A stretch of 64,000 nt of DNA from assembly GCA_001549895.1 (NCBI GenBank), contig AP014719.1, forward strand, positions 3,720,001 to 3,784,000. Reading direction: 5' to 3'. Positions 11,201 to 19,598 of this stretch are shown piece by piece. The notes below the pieces were generated by a model. It saw only the letters and a program-made list of their open reading frames with translations, was not told where the DNA came from and made no database searches. The DNA comes from Arthrobacter sp. Hiyo8. Its GTDB lineage: Bacteria; Actinomycetota; Actinomycetes; Actinomycetales; Micrococcaceae. A program made the translations under genes and the position numbers. Every line of letters starts with the position of its first letter. The stretch's first letter is position 1.

Positions 11201-12174
11201 CAGGCTCCAGCTCCCCAACTATCCGCTGCTGTCGGGTTTCTTCAACGCCGGTGCGGAGTCCTTCCGCGTGGTGGATTTGGAGCGCGCACAAGGACTGGTC
11301 CGCGACCACATCATCTTCTCCCTGGGCTTTGGGCGCACCCCGCACGGCCGGGCTCTGCACAGTTTCGGCCGCTCTCCGTCGAAGGCGGGCGAAACAAGTT
11401 TGCCTTGGCAATGACCCGATCCCGGAGGTCGTTGCACGTCCTGAGCTGCTTCCGTCCGGAGGACCTCGACCTGGACAGGTTGGCTCACGGCGCCGTTGAT
11501 TTCCATGAACTCCTGGACCGTGAATTGTCCGGGAATTCGGACCTGGGGACGCCCGCCACCAGGGCTGCTGCCAGCGAGCAGGCGCTCGGTGAGGATCCGT
11601 TGGTGGCGGATCTGGGCGAGCGGCTCCGTGCACGCGGAGCCCGGGTGTGGCACCACTACGATGGAGCCTTGGACATTGCCGCGGCAGCCGATCCCGTGCA
11701 CACCATAGGTCGCGATGACACCGAAATGCCCACCCCGGTGGCCATTGAATCGGATGGCACGGAACGATACCGCCGCATGAGCGTCAGGGAGCGCAGCAGG
11801 CTCCGGCCCAACTTCTGGAACGCCTGGGTTGGCGTTACATGTCCTTGTGGACCATTGAAGTATTCACGGATCCTTCGTCCTGCGCCGACCGCATCGGTTC
11901 CTATCTGGGGCTGGAGAAGCCGACGGCACCCTCGTATGGTGCCGTCCAGGATGGATTCCTGGATGTTGATGTTGAACAATTGGAACTGAACAGTCAGGCG
12001 GACCCGGCCACGGCCGGGCCTGATGGTAGGCAAGGCCCCGCGGTATGCAAGGCCCCCGCGGTACGCAAGGCACTGGCTCGGGACCGGCGATCCCTAAGGA
12101 AGCGCAATGGCGGAAAGCAAAAGCACTCAATCCAAGCGCGCTGCGGACACCAGTGCCGATGCGCTGGGCCCTGA
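8224..12174 (+). CDS. Giant SF1-helicase-like protein with C-terminal nuclease-like domain; ATPase motifs substituted
   Basis: Predicted cytosolic nucleic-acid protein of about 1,300 residues; function unknown. GTG 8224 has AGAAGG five bases upstream. One lost base near 8565, 8832, 9005, 10750, 11370 and 11823 links all segments. The N-terminal part (to about residue 260) resembles regions before SF1 helicases. Next comes a P-loop-like TPPGSGQTQT (CAG at the Walker A lysine position), then a long helical insert. The Walker B area reads VVILDAES where UPF1-like proteins have DEAS, followed by VVAFGDAKIAN. Late motifs include MTRSRRSLHVLS. The last 130 residues fit a Vsr-like PDDEXK fold (ALDIAAA, VAIESDG, LERLGWRYMSLW). 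The exact stop is uncertain; it overlaps the next gene as read. Confidence 0.7.
12030..12070 (+). repeat. Short tandem repeat in the 3' end of the helicase-like gene
   Basis: Two adjacent near-identical units beginning GCAAGGCCCC. The first (12030-12046) is 17 bases with four C; the second (12047-12064) is 18 bases with five C; a third partial unit follows. The one-base difference is in the C run and shifts the frame, which makes the annotated C-terminus of the overlapping protein uncertain. Confidence 0.7.
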
Positions 12175-12351
12175 CGCGGAGTTGGACGGGCAGGAGAAAA
12201 CAAAAGTGAAGCCCGCACCGGAGCGGAAGCCGGCAGGAGAGAGTATTCTGCCCAAGAAAGCCTCCGAGGATGATCCACGCCGTTGGGGCGATGAGCCTGG
12301 CTATGACCACGACGCCTGGCTGAAGGAGCAAAGGCCCCGCACTGGGGCTGA
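12107..12351 (+). CDS. Small charged hypothetical protein (one frame break near its end)
   Basis: Unrecognised small soluble protein of 81 residues, rich in Lys, Asp, Glu and Pro. ATG 12107 follows AAGGAAG by about five bases. As read, the frame runs on into antisense-like sequence. Restoring one C in the run at 12334-12337 gives the ending KEQRPPHWG and a stop at 12349-12351. That leaves 19 bases before the converging gene at 12371. The body (DDPRRWGDEPGYDHDAWLKEQ) has the look of a conserved acidic tail motif. It overlaps or abuts the large helicase-like gene, so the two are probably co-expressed. No function can be assigned. Confidence 0.65.
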
Positions 12352-12370
12352 ACCCTCCATTTGCTCGTGG

Positions 12371-13121
12371 TTATCCGGCCGGGGCTCGGGATTGCCGGTT
12401 GTCAGAGGGATTGACGAGGACAAAGAACAGTTTCCCTCGCGTGGAAGCTCCGGCGAGGATTTCGGCCTGTTGCGGATTGGCGGCGACAACCACAAGGCCG
12501 TCCGCCTCATTCGTGCCCAACCATTGGGTGGCCTTGCCTCCCTGCCCGGATGTCCACAAGACCGGGACCGCAGATGCCAGGAGTTCGGATTTCTTGCCGG
12601 GCCTTCAGGCCCATCTGCTGCGGTGAGCACAACGTCGACCACCTGGCCCGGCGAGATGAGCTGGATTGAAGCGGGATCGGCCATGCGAAGTGGAACGGCC
12701 GCCGTCGCGGGTGCGGTGCCGGTGAGCAGGCCGGTCCCAGGAGTTGGGCGTCCGTGGGGATCTGCCCCTTTCGCAGGGGCGAGGCAAGCTGCTTCCCGCC
12801 GTATCCGGTTTTGGGGAGAGCGCCCCGCGGGAACTCCATCTGGAAGGACTTCGAGGGTTTGAGGTCGGAATCCATCAAAGTGGACCCGGCGGGAAGATCC
12901 CGCGCGGCGGCCAGGACCGTGACTCGCTGCTCCGAAGGGGGAGTCAGCTGGTGGACCGCGATCCCGGCGGCCACGCATAACAGAAGGGCCACCACGAGGC
13001 GGCGGTTGTGGTTTAGCCAGCCAGCGAAGCGTCGATGCCCGGATTGTCGCGTGGGAGCGCCGAGGCGCCCGCCCGCCCTGAAAGGAAGAACCTGAAGGCG
13101 ACGCGTACGGGCCATGCTCAT
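12371..13121 (-). CDS. SAF-domain (CpaB/RcpC-like) membrane-anchored protein (two frame breaks)
   Basis: Resembles the Flp-pilus assembly protein CpaB, whose SAF/beta-clip domain binds periplasmic or wall polymers. The N-terminus is basic, then one membrane helix (RRLVVALLLCVAAGIAVHQL). The SAF domain follows: VTVLAAARDLPAGSTLMDSDLK, then LASPLRKGQIPTDAQLL, then SIQLISPGQVVDVVLTAA. One lost base near 12737 and one near 12573 join it to a C-terminal part ending in ADGLVVVAANPQQAE and LFFVLVNPSD, giving 250 residues. No other pilus gene is nearby, so a pilus role is doubtful. ATG 13115 is an alternative start. It converges on the small gene ending at 12351. Confidence 0.75.
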
Positions 13122-13250
13122 CGGCGACGGGATCCTATCGCGCGGAAGCGACGAAGATCCGGCAGGCACAGGGCCCGGGATACGTTCGGGATTTTTGGCA
13201 TGGTGCCACGCTAACGGGCACGCAGGTCCCGTGGCAGGGCCCTATTGAGC

Positions 13251-13300
13251 TATGTGGAAACGTTGAGTTATGTGGAAACGTCGTGCTATGTGGAAAACCG
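13251..13300. repeat. Three tandem copies of an 18-bp unit
   Basis: TATGTGGAAA occurs at 13251, 13269 and 13287, an exact 18-base period. The first two copies extend to TATGTGGAAACGT. They lie between two minus-strand genes, just downstream of the FmdB gene stop and upstream of the SAF-protein gene. There are too few copies and no spacers for a CRISPR. Confidence 0.85.
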
Positions 13301-13319
13301 GGGCAGCCGGAAACGGCTA

Positions 13320-13583
13320 TCAGCTCGCGGCAGCCGCCGGAACCGACGCCGGAGCCGGAGACGCAGCTGGTGCGGCGGGAGCGGCCGAAACGGTGCTTCC
13401 CTTGGAATCCCGGGAGTCGGTGCGGTAGAAGCCCGATCCCTTGAAGACGACGCCCACGCTGTTGAACTTCTTACGCAACGACCCTTGGCATTCAGGGCAG
13501 TCGGACAGCGAGCTGTCCGTGAAAGCCTGAACGATGTCAAAGGCATGTCCGCAGTCTTTGCAGGCATAGGCATATGTGGGCAC
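13320..13583 (-). CDS. FmdB family zinc-ribbon protein
   Basis: Small putative regulatory protein with a zinc ribbon: VPTYAYACKDCGHAF and, about 20 residues on, DCPECQG supply the two CxxC pairs. The chosen start is GTG 13583, six bases after GGAGG; the longer frame to 13646 lacks a site and would not begin at the conserved PTYAYAC sequence. The 87-residue protein ends in an Ala/Pro-rich tail (APAAPAASPAPAS) typical of actinobacterial members. Family function is poorly known; early links were to formamidase and amidase gene control. It is followed on the same strand by the SAF-domain gene. Confidence 0.88.
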   Translation of the reverse strand: MPTYAYACKDCGHAFDIVQAFTDSSLSDCPECQGSLRKKFNSVGVVFKGSGFYRTDSRDSKGSTVSAAPAAPAASPAPASVPAAAAS

Positions 13584-13737
13584 TGGTGATCCTCCTCCGG
13601 GACGAACTGCAGGTCCTGTGCTGCCAAGGCGGATTGTTCCGTCCATTAGCAGTCGCAGGGCCTGAGTGCCAATTCTATCATCCGGAGTCGAGGCCGCTAC
13701 TACGGAATGTGGCGGAGTAGACAGACCTCAAACTCGG

Positions 13738-14342
13738 TCAAGCCGCCGCAACCAGGCGTACAACCCGGTTAGGGGTAAGTGCCTCGGCCACGGGCTTGTC
13801 GAACGATTGTGCGGGGATCGTCCCCGCGGGCAGCACTTCGTGGTCATATACGACGGCGACAGTCGGCGGACGCTGCCCGTCGGCGTCGAGCTTGTCGAGG
13901 AGCCGGTCGTAGTAACCGCCCCCTTGCCCGATACGGTTTCCGCTTTCATCGACCGCGGTGGCCGGAAGGAAGATTCCAGCCGCATCCTTGATGACGCCAC
14001 TGTCGAATCGTTCGCCCACGGGCTCGTCAATCGGGGCGTAGTTCGAGCGGACAAAAGACGTTTCCGGTGTCCAATAGACCCAGCTCAGACGCCGTTCCGG
14101 TTCACAGACGGGAAGGAGGACCCGGTGCCGGCGGCGTGGAGCGCAGCGAGCAAGGGCATTGTCGGCGGCTCGGCAGCCACGCCGACATAAGCGGCGAAAG
14201 TCGACGGATTCCCTTGGGTAACCGCATCCGCCCACAGGAGGCCATGGCGGGCAATCCCCGTTCCAGCGTCAGCACGCTGTTGCGCGGTCAAGGTGAGCCT
14301 GCGCTTGCGGTTGTCCCGGCGGATATCGTCCTTCAAAGTCAT
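13738..14342 (-). CDS. 5-formyltetrahydrofolate cyclo-ligase (one frame break)
   Basis: ATP-dependent enzyme converting 5-formyl-THF to 5,10-methenyl-THF, a folate salvage step. The N-terminal half starts MTLKDDIRRDNRKRR at 14342. The C-terminal half holds the active-site region IFLPATAVDESGNRIGQGGGYYDRLL and the late VYDHEVLP. Restoring one base near 14124 joins them into 201 residues, the usual family length. It is divergent from galU, with 116 bases between the starts. Confidence 0.9.
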
Positions 14343-14458
14343 CTTTGCTCCAGTTCTTGGTGCTGTGCGGCCCGGGGATGGGCAGGAAAGGGAGCTTCAC
14401 CGCTGTGCGCCCGGGACTCTTTTGCCCAATGTCCAGCTCCTTCCGTTAGATTAGTCCG

Positions 14459-15363
14459 GTGACTTCCAATAGCTGCGCCGTCCGCAAGGCCGTGATCCCC
14501 GTTGCGGGGCTCGGTACCAGATTCCTGCCGGCTACAAAGGCCATGCCCAAGGAAATGCTGCCGGTGGTCGATAAGCCGGCCATCCAATACGTGGTTGAGG
14601 AAGCCGTGGGCGTCGGCCTCAACGACATCCTGATGATCACGGGACGCAACAAACGCGCATTGGAAGACCACTTTGACCGTGTTCCGGCGCTTGAAGCGAC
14701 CCTTGAGGCCAAGGGAGACATCACCAAATTGGACGCTGTACAGGCCACGAGCGGCCTGGGCGACATCCACTATGTTCGCCAAGGCGACCCCAAGGGCTTG
14801 GGCCATGCGGTGCTGCGTGCCAAGCAGCACGTCGGCTATGAGCCGTTCGCGGTTCTTCTCGGTGACGATCTGATCGACGCCCGGGACACACTCCTCAGCG
14901 ACATGATTGAGGTTCAGCAGAAGACCGGCGGATCCGTCGTAGCCCTCATTGAGGTGGAGCCCTCCCAGATCAGTTCCTATGGCTGCGCTGACATCGAGGA
15001 TATCGGCGAAGACGGCTACGTCCGGATCAAGCAGCTTGTGGAAAAGCCAGCCGCAGATGAAGCTCCATCAAACCTGGCCGTGATTGGCCGCTACGTGCTT
15101 CACCCCGCCGTATTTGACGTCCTTGAGCACACCGAGCCGGGACGCGGCGGGGAAATCCAACTGACGGATGCCCTCCAGGTCCTGGCCGCCGAGGAGGGCG
15201 AAGGCCGCGGCGTGTATGGAGTGGTCTTCCGTGGCCGTCGATACGACACCGGGACAAGCTGAGCTACCTCAAAGCCTGCGTCCAGCTGGCGTGCGACAGC
15301 GAAGACCTCGGTCCCGGTCTGCGTGAGTGGTTGCCCGGCTTCGCCGCCGGCCTCAGCAAGTAG
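14459..15363 (+). CDS. galU: UTP-glucose-1-phosphate uridylyltransferase (one frame break)
   Basis: Makes UDP-glucose from UTP and glucose 1-phosphate for cell-envelope polysaccharides and trehalose. GTG start at 14459. The nucleotide-binding signature AVIPVAGLGTRFLPATKAMPK is near the N-terminus, and later motifs include LGDDLIDA, VEKPAADEAPSNLAVIGRY and GRGGEIQLTDAL. A lost G near 15252 (RRYDTGDKLSYL) restores the C-terminus and a stop at 15361-15363, total 301 residues. The acetyltransferase gene begins seven bases later. Confidence 0.93.
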
Positions 15364-15369
15364 CTCATC

Positions 15370-15990
15370 GTGTGGGGGTCGGCCATTTGGCCGGTGACGT
15401 TGGAGAGTGGCGACCTCATCTTGCGTCCCATTCACTACCGGGACAAGAAGGAATGGACCGAGGTCCGCTCACGCAACAGTGATTGGCTGGCGCCTTGGGA
15501 AGCCTCCAACCCGGCCCCTGGCGGTCGCCTGCCGAATTATCGGCAGATGGTGGCTTCCCTCAACTCGCAGGCTCGGCAAGCGAGTGCCCTTCCGTTCGTG
15601 ATCACGGAGCGCATTCCCGGGTTCCCGGAGCCCAGGATCGTCGGGCAGCTCACGGTCTCCTCGATAATGTGGGGGTCGGCGATGACGGCCACGCTTGGTT
15701 ATTGGGTCGACCAGGCGCGGGCCGGCCGCGGAATAGCTCCCACCGCGGTTGCCATGGCCACCGAACATTGCTTTGAGGCTCTGGGCCTGCACCGGATGGA
15801 GATCAACATCAGGCCCGAGAACGGGCCGAGCCTACGCGTCGTTGAGAAGCTGGGATTCCGCGACGAAGGCCGCCGTGAGCGTTTCCTCCACATCAACGGG
15901 GAATGGGCTGACCACCGAAGCTTTGCGTTGACCTCGGAAGAGGTCCCCGGCGGTTTGCTGGCCGCTTGGCTGAGACGCGGAGCCAACTAG
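15370..15990 (+). CDS. GNAT acetyltransferase, RimJ/RimL type
   Basis: Acetyl-CoA dependent N-acetyltransferase, possibly acting on a protein N-terminus such as a ribosomal protein. Starts GTG 15370. The N-terminal strand-helix VTLESGDLILRPIHYRDKKEW is followed by the acetyl-CoA loop region WVDQARAGRGIAPTAVAM and the late motif HRMEINIRPENGPSLRVVEKLGF, all typical of the RimJ group. Length 206 residues, unbroken. Seven bases after galU, so probably co-transcribed. Confidence 0.88.
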   Translation: MWGSAIWPVTLESGDLILRPIHYRDKKEWTEVRSRNSDWLAPWEASNPAPGGRLPNYRQMVASLNSQARQASALPFVITERIPGFPEPRIVGQLTVSSIMWGSAMTATLGYWVDQARAGRGIAPTAVAMATEHCFEALGLHRMEINIRPENGPSLRVVEKLGFRDEGRRERFLHINGEWADHRSFALTSEEVPGGLLAAWLRRGAN

Positions 15991-16098
15991 TCGGCCCAGG
16001 TGGATGAGAGCCGGTAAATCCATTGATTTGCCGACTCTCCGACGACACACCGTGGGCAATGCGGCGGCCTCTGCGTATTTCCTTCTACGGTTTTGATT

Positions 16099-17022
16099 GT
16101 GGACTTCCCTCTCAGCAGCTCGGTGATATTGGTCATTGCTGTCGCGCTGTGGATTGTTTGGGTTGCGCCATACATACTGCGGAATCGTCACAACCACGTC
16201 CAAATGGCCGGTGACATCCCGGCAGATGTCATCGACGAAGACGCTCATGAACTGCAAGCCGGGTGGTTCTGTCAATCACCCCTCGGCAGGAGAAAGCAAT
16301 GGAAACCATGCAGAGCACCGCAACCGCATTGCCCGAGGTATCGGCCGGCGCCGGCGAACGGCGTGATGCTGCATCGGATGCGGCGGTCTTCAAAGTCAGG
16401 TACGGGCGCTGCGCCCTTGCACTCGGCGGTCTCCTCCTGCTGTTCACGGCGGCCGTTTCAGGCGTTCTTCGCATTCTTGGCCTCGTTTCGGGTTGGCTGC
16501 CGCTGGCATCCATCGTCGGTGTGGTCGGGACCGTTTTCCTGCTTCGCCGGCTCGCCATCAGGGACCGCCGGGCGAAGATGAACAGGGCCTTCCGTAATGC
16601 AATGGGTCCCGCGGTCGAGAGCCCCGCGCAAATGCGCCGGCGTCGGACCGACCTGCGACCAAGATCTTCGACGCCGAAGCGCACGCCCGTGAGGCCACCC
16701 GACTGACCGCCGTCGAGCTCCGTCAGGCCGCCCTTAACGTTGCCGTCGCCGCCGGCGACAACACAGTTCGGTTTACGGCGGAATCCAAAGAGTCTGAATG
16801 GCGGCCGGTGGACGTACCCAAACCAACATACGTCGACGCCGCCAAGGCGCCTCGACCGGCGCCCGAACCCTCGACTTGCCTGAGGCCCCCAAGCCGCTCG
16901 GCAAGCCGACGCTGAAGCCGGCCAGCGCGCCGTCCGCGGGTCCGTCGGTCCAGGTACAGCACGGCAAGCCCCAGAGTGCCCTCAGCAACCTCGACGACGT
17001 TTTGCAGCGCCGCCGGGCATAG
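16099..17022 (+). CDS. Hypothetical membrane protein (three frame breaks)
   Basis: Unrecognised protein of 308 residues. An N-terminal helix (SSSVILVIAVALWIVWVAPYIL) is followed by a basic stretch and an acidic linker. A pair of hydrophobic segments follows (YGRCALALGGLLLLFTAAVSG and WLPLASIVGVVGTVFLL), then a long polar, Pro-rich C-terminal region ending LSNLDDVLQRRRA. One lost base near 16262, 16653 and 16869 joins the parts. GTG 16099 was chosen; TTG 16093 is possible, and neither has a clear ribosome-binding site. It is followed by a TTG-started gene at 17029. Confidence 0.7.
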
Positions 17023-17028
17023 CCTCCC

Positions 17029-17829
17029 TTGACTACTGTCTGCATCGCAGGTGGCACGGGACAGGTGGGCCGTGAAGTCGTCCGCTTGGCGCTCGACGCC
17101 GGGCTCGACGTGACGGTGCTGAGCCGCCGGCCGCCGTCGGGCACGTCGCCAGCCCATCACGACGGCGCCCGCTACTTTCAGGCTGACGTCACCACAGGGG
17201 CCGGGCTGGCAGAAGCCCTGCACGGGGCCGACGTCGTGATCGATTGCTTGGAAGGGCAGTTCGGGAAAGCCCTCAAGAATTTCGCCGACGGCGGCGCGCG
17301 CCTGCTCGCCGCGGCCTCCGGTGCCGGTGTCCGCAAGGCTGTTGTCCTCTCGATCATCAACTGCGACCAGAGCAACGCGGCGTTTTATGTCTCCAAGGCA
17401 GACAAAGAACGGGTCTACGAGAATTCTGCGCTTGAGACGGTTGTTGTGCGGGCCACCCAGTTCCACAGCCTCGTGACGGCGGTTTTCCAGGCCGCGGCGA
17501 AAATTCGCCTCATCCCGGTCTTCAAGGGTGCCCGCTTTCAAACGATTTCGCCTTTGGACGTGGCGTCGGAGTTGCTTGCCGAGGCCATGGGCGAACCTTC
17601 CGCTGAGCGACACCGGACACGAACCATCGGCGGACCGGACATCCGGACCATGCGTGAACTCGCTGAGATCTGGCTCAAGGCGACCGGGCGTTCTGGACGG
17701 ATCGTAGAGGTGCCGTTGCCCGGAGCGATGGGCAAATATCTTCGAAACGGACTGAATTTGGTGCCAAGCCAGCGGACCGGGACTGACACGTTCGAGTCGT
17801 GGTTGGCAAAGCGCGAAGATAGTTTGTAG
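17029..17829 (+). CDS. NAD(P)-binding NmrA-like / atypical SDR protein
   Basis: Rossmann-fold protein of 266 residues with the N-terminal nucleotide motif CIAGGTGQVGREVVRLAL, then ADVVIDCLEG. It lacks a clear YxxxK catalytic pair (SKADKE is the nearest candidate), as in NmrA-like and NAD-dependent epimerase-like families. TTG start at 17029. Possible roles include redox sensing or quinone/flavin handling; none is shown by context. The stop lies 31 bases before the tRNA. Confidence 0.8.
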   Translation: MTTVCIAGGTGQVGREVVRLALDAGLDVTVLSRRPPSGTSPAHHDGARYFQADVTTGAGLAEALHGADVVIDCLEGQFGKALKNFADGGARLLAAASGAGVRKAVVLSIINCDQSNAAFYVSKADKERVYENSALETVVVRATQFHSLVTAVFQAAAKIRLIPVFKGARFQTISPLDVASELLAEAMGEPSAERHRTRTIGGPDIRTMRELAEIWLKATGRSGRIVEVPLPGAMGKYLRNGLNLVPSQRTGTDTFESWLAKREDSL

Positions 17830-17860
17830 CCTAGGGACACTGGCAATGCACAGTTGACCA

Positions 17861-17933
17861 GGGGCTATAGCTCAGGTGGTAGAGCGCTTCGTTCGCATCG
17901 AAGAGGTCAGGAGTTCGAATCTCCTTAGCTCCA
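17861..17933 (+). tRNA. tRNA-Ala (anticodon CGC)
   Basis: A 73-base cloverleaf: acceptor GGGGCTA pairs with TAGCTCC (one G-U); the D arm is AGCTCAGGTGGTAGAGC; the anticodon stem CTTCG/CGAAG holds the loop TTCGCAT with anticodon CGC; the T arm is AGGAG-TTCGAAT-CTCCT. CCA is not encoded. The sequence from 17900 on, covering the 3' half and 41 bases beyond, is repeated exactly at 19505-19579, marking this gene as the integration target of the following insert. Confidence 0.95.
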
Positions 17934-17974
17934 CAGTGAAGGCCCTTTGACCTGCGGAAACGTTGGGTGGGAGG
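17900..17974 (+). repeat. Left attachment repeat (att) in tRNA-Ala
   Basis: This 75-base segment, from the 3' side of the anticodon stem to 41 bases past the tRNA, is identical to 19505-19579 in the same orientation. Similarity continues a few more bases with two mismatches. This layout is what site-specific integration into a tRNA 3' end leaves. Confidence 0.85.
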
Positions 17975-18171
17975 ACCTTTCTTGTGCCAAAAATTGGGCC
18001 AACCACACGGCCATATCCTCCCGGCCCCGGCACCACAGCGAGAACCTGTTTAACGCTCTCGGTCATGCCGTTTGCGGGAGAGCGCCTCCGCAAACTCGAG
18101 CGGGTCTGAGCCCCGCTTGCTGGAAGTCTCTGCCGGGTGGGTGGAGGAGGTCCGTCGCCGACCGGCAGCGG

Positions 18172-19278
18172 TCAGTGTGGCTGATTTTTGCGGAGGTATT
18201 CCCGCAGTCCGGGGATGGCGAAGTCGGTTTTTCCGTGGCCGGTTGATTCGATGAGGCCTGCGGCGAGGAGTCTGGTCCGGTATTTGGCCACGAGAGTGGG
18301 CCGTGAACCGGTCCGCCGGACGATGTCCCCGGCCGTGGAGGGTCCATCGTCGATGGCCATTGCGTGCAGGATCTCCTGGTCTTTGGCGGATGCCGCGGCG
18401 AGGCGGCTTCAATGACGACGCGTTCGTTGCGTCGGATGGCGGCGGCAATTGCCCGGTCGACGGCGGCGGAGGAGAGGCCGCCGTTGTTATTCTCGGCCTC
18501 GCGCCAGAGGAAGTAGCCGACCAGTTGGATGAGGAAGGGGTAGCCTCCGGTGGTTGTCGCTGCCTTGTGCACCAGGTCCGGGTCGATGGTGATCCCGGCG
18601 GCGGCGAAGGTTTCCGTGAAGGATGTCTCGACATCGCGTACCGCGGCGGCATGGAGATCGATCTTGTCGGCTCTGCGAAGGAATGTTGCCACGCCCTCGT
18701 TCAGGAGATCCGATACGGCAGAGGGAAGGCCTGCAAAGATCAGTGCGATGGGCAGCCGGTCTTGGATGAAGTGCTGGACGTTGGCCGCCAGCTGGCCAGT
18801 TCGGCTCGGTCGGCGCATGGATCTCGTCGACGGTGATGAGGAGCCCGGTCCCGCGTTCGTCGAGAAGCTTCAGGAGTGTTTCCCCCAGTTCCCACCAGTC
18901 CACCTGGCGTTCGGGCGAAAGTTGGGACGTGACACTGAACCCGGCAATCGAAATCCCTGTGATACGACGGCGGGATTCGGGTTGGTCGTCAAGCTCCTGG
19001 ATGAGTCGGCGCATCTTTTCGCCGATCCGACCCATGAAGGTTCCGGTCGCGGTCTCGGCCACCACTGCCCATCCGTGCTCCTGGGCAAGGTCATGGGCAG
19101 CTCCCAGCATGACCGTCTTGCCGATGCCGCGGGCACCGGTGAAGATGGACAGGAGTCCAGGGGCTCCGGAACCGAGCTGAAGGCCATATTCGAATTCATC
19201 CAGGAGTCCGGAGCGGCCGATGACTTCCGGTGGGGTGGCTCCGGCCGTAGGCCGGAACGGGTTGTCCATGTTGAGCAC
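18172..19278 (-). CDS. AAA+ ATPase with C-terminal winged helix (three lost bases)
   Basis: ORC1/AAA_16-like ATP-binding protein of 369 residues after repair; cytosolic, role unknown. GTG 19278 has GAGG eight bases upstream; ATG 19269 is the alternative. Walker A is GARGIGKT and Walker B LLITVDEIHA, both intact. After the break near 18800-18810 (two bases lost: TEPELGQLAANVQHF) the sensor region IALIFAGLPSAVSDLL follows, then TGGYPFLIQLVGYFLW. A second break near 18411 leads into a winged-helix DNA-binding tail (AGDIVRRTGSRPTLVAKYRTRLLAAGLIES). It is the only gene inside the tRNA-flanked insert. Confidence 0.82.
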
Positions 19279-19291
19279 GCCACGTTCCTCA

Positions 19292-19346
19292 GGTGAATTT
19301 GGGTGAATTTGGTGAATTTGGGTATCCGGGTGAATTTGGTGAACTT
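19292..19346. repeat. Iteron-like GGTGAATTT repeats at the ATPase gene start
   Basis: Exact copies of GGTGAATTT begin at 19292, 19302, 19311 and 19329, with a fifth partial copy (GGTGAAC) at 19338. Spacings are 10, 9, 18 and 9 bases, close to multiples of a helical turn. They lie just upstream of the minus-strand ATPase start, where an operator or iteron array would sit. Confidence 0.75.
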
Positions 19347-19504
19347 TTTGCCATGATACTCGTGTTCCTCGGATCCGAGCCACTGAGGGGACCATCGGGG
19401 GTAGACGATCTGCGTCGGAAGGACGGCGCCGAAGATGAAGATGCAGCATTCGCGCGTTTGGAGAGGGCAACCTTTGGAAGACAATAAAATATGCCCTCCC
19501 CTAA

Positions 19505-19579
19505 GAAGAGGTCAGGAGTTCGAATCTCCTTAGCTCCACAGTGAAGGCCCTTTGACCTGCGGAAACGTTGGGTGGGAGG
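19505..19579 (+). repeat. Right attachment repeat (partial tRNA-Ala copy)
   Basis: Exact second copy of 17900-17974. It contains only the 3' half of tRNA-Ala, without acceptor 5' strand or D arm, so it is not a functional tRNA. The stretch 19350-19504 between the iterons and this copy holds no convincing gene. Confidence 0.85.
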
Positions 19580-19598
19580 GCCTTGCTCGTGCCGATCC

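Larger units (their letters stand above)
17975..19504. mobile_element. 1.5 kb tRNA-flanked insert carrying an AAA+ ATPase; no recombinase seen
   Basis: The DNA between the two 75-base direct repeats holds one gene on the minus strand (AAA+ ATPase, 18172-19278), iteron-like repeats beside its start, and about 200 bases at each end with no recognisable gene. No integrase, excisionase or transposase is visible in any frame, even allowing frame repairs. It may be a deletion remnant of a larger island or a minimal element mobilised in trans. The region before the ATPase stop (17975-18171) contains only unconvincing minus-strand frames. Confidence 0.7.

Noticed and set aside
13251..13300. CRISPR array
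   Set aside because: Three 18-bp tandem units without distinct spacers and no cas genes nearby.
17872..18093. Minus-strand frame with the tail RFELLTSSMRTKR
   Set aside because: That tail is the antisense of the tRNA-Ala gene, a frequent false protein call.
19293..19487. Plus-strand frame encoding a GEFGEFG-type repeat peptide
   Set aside because: The peptide repeat only reflects the GGTGAATTT DNA repeats; there is no ribosome-binding site and it runs into the att copy.
19505..19579. Second tRNA-Ala
   Set aside because: Only the 3' half is present; it is the att copy, not a functional tRNA.
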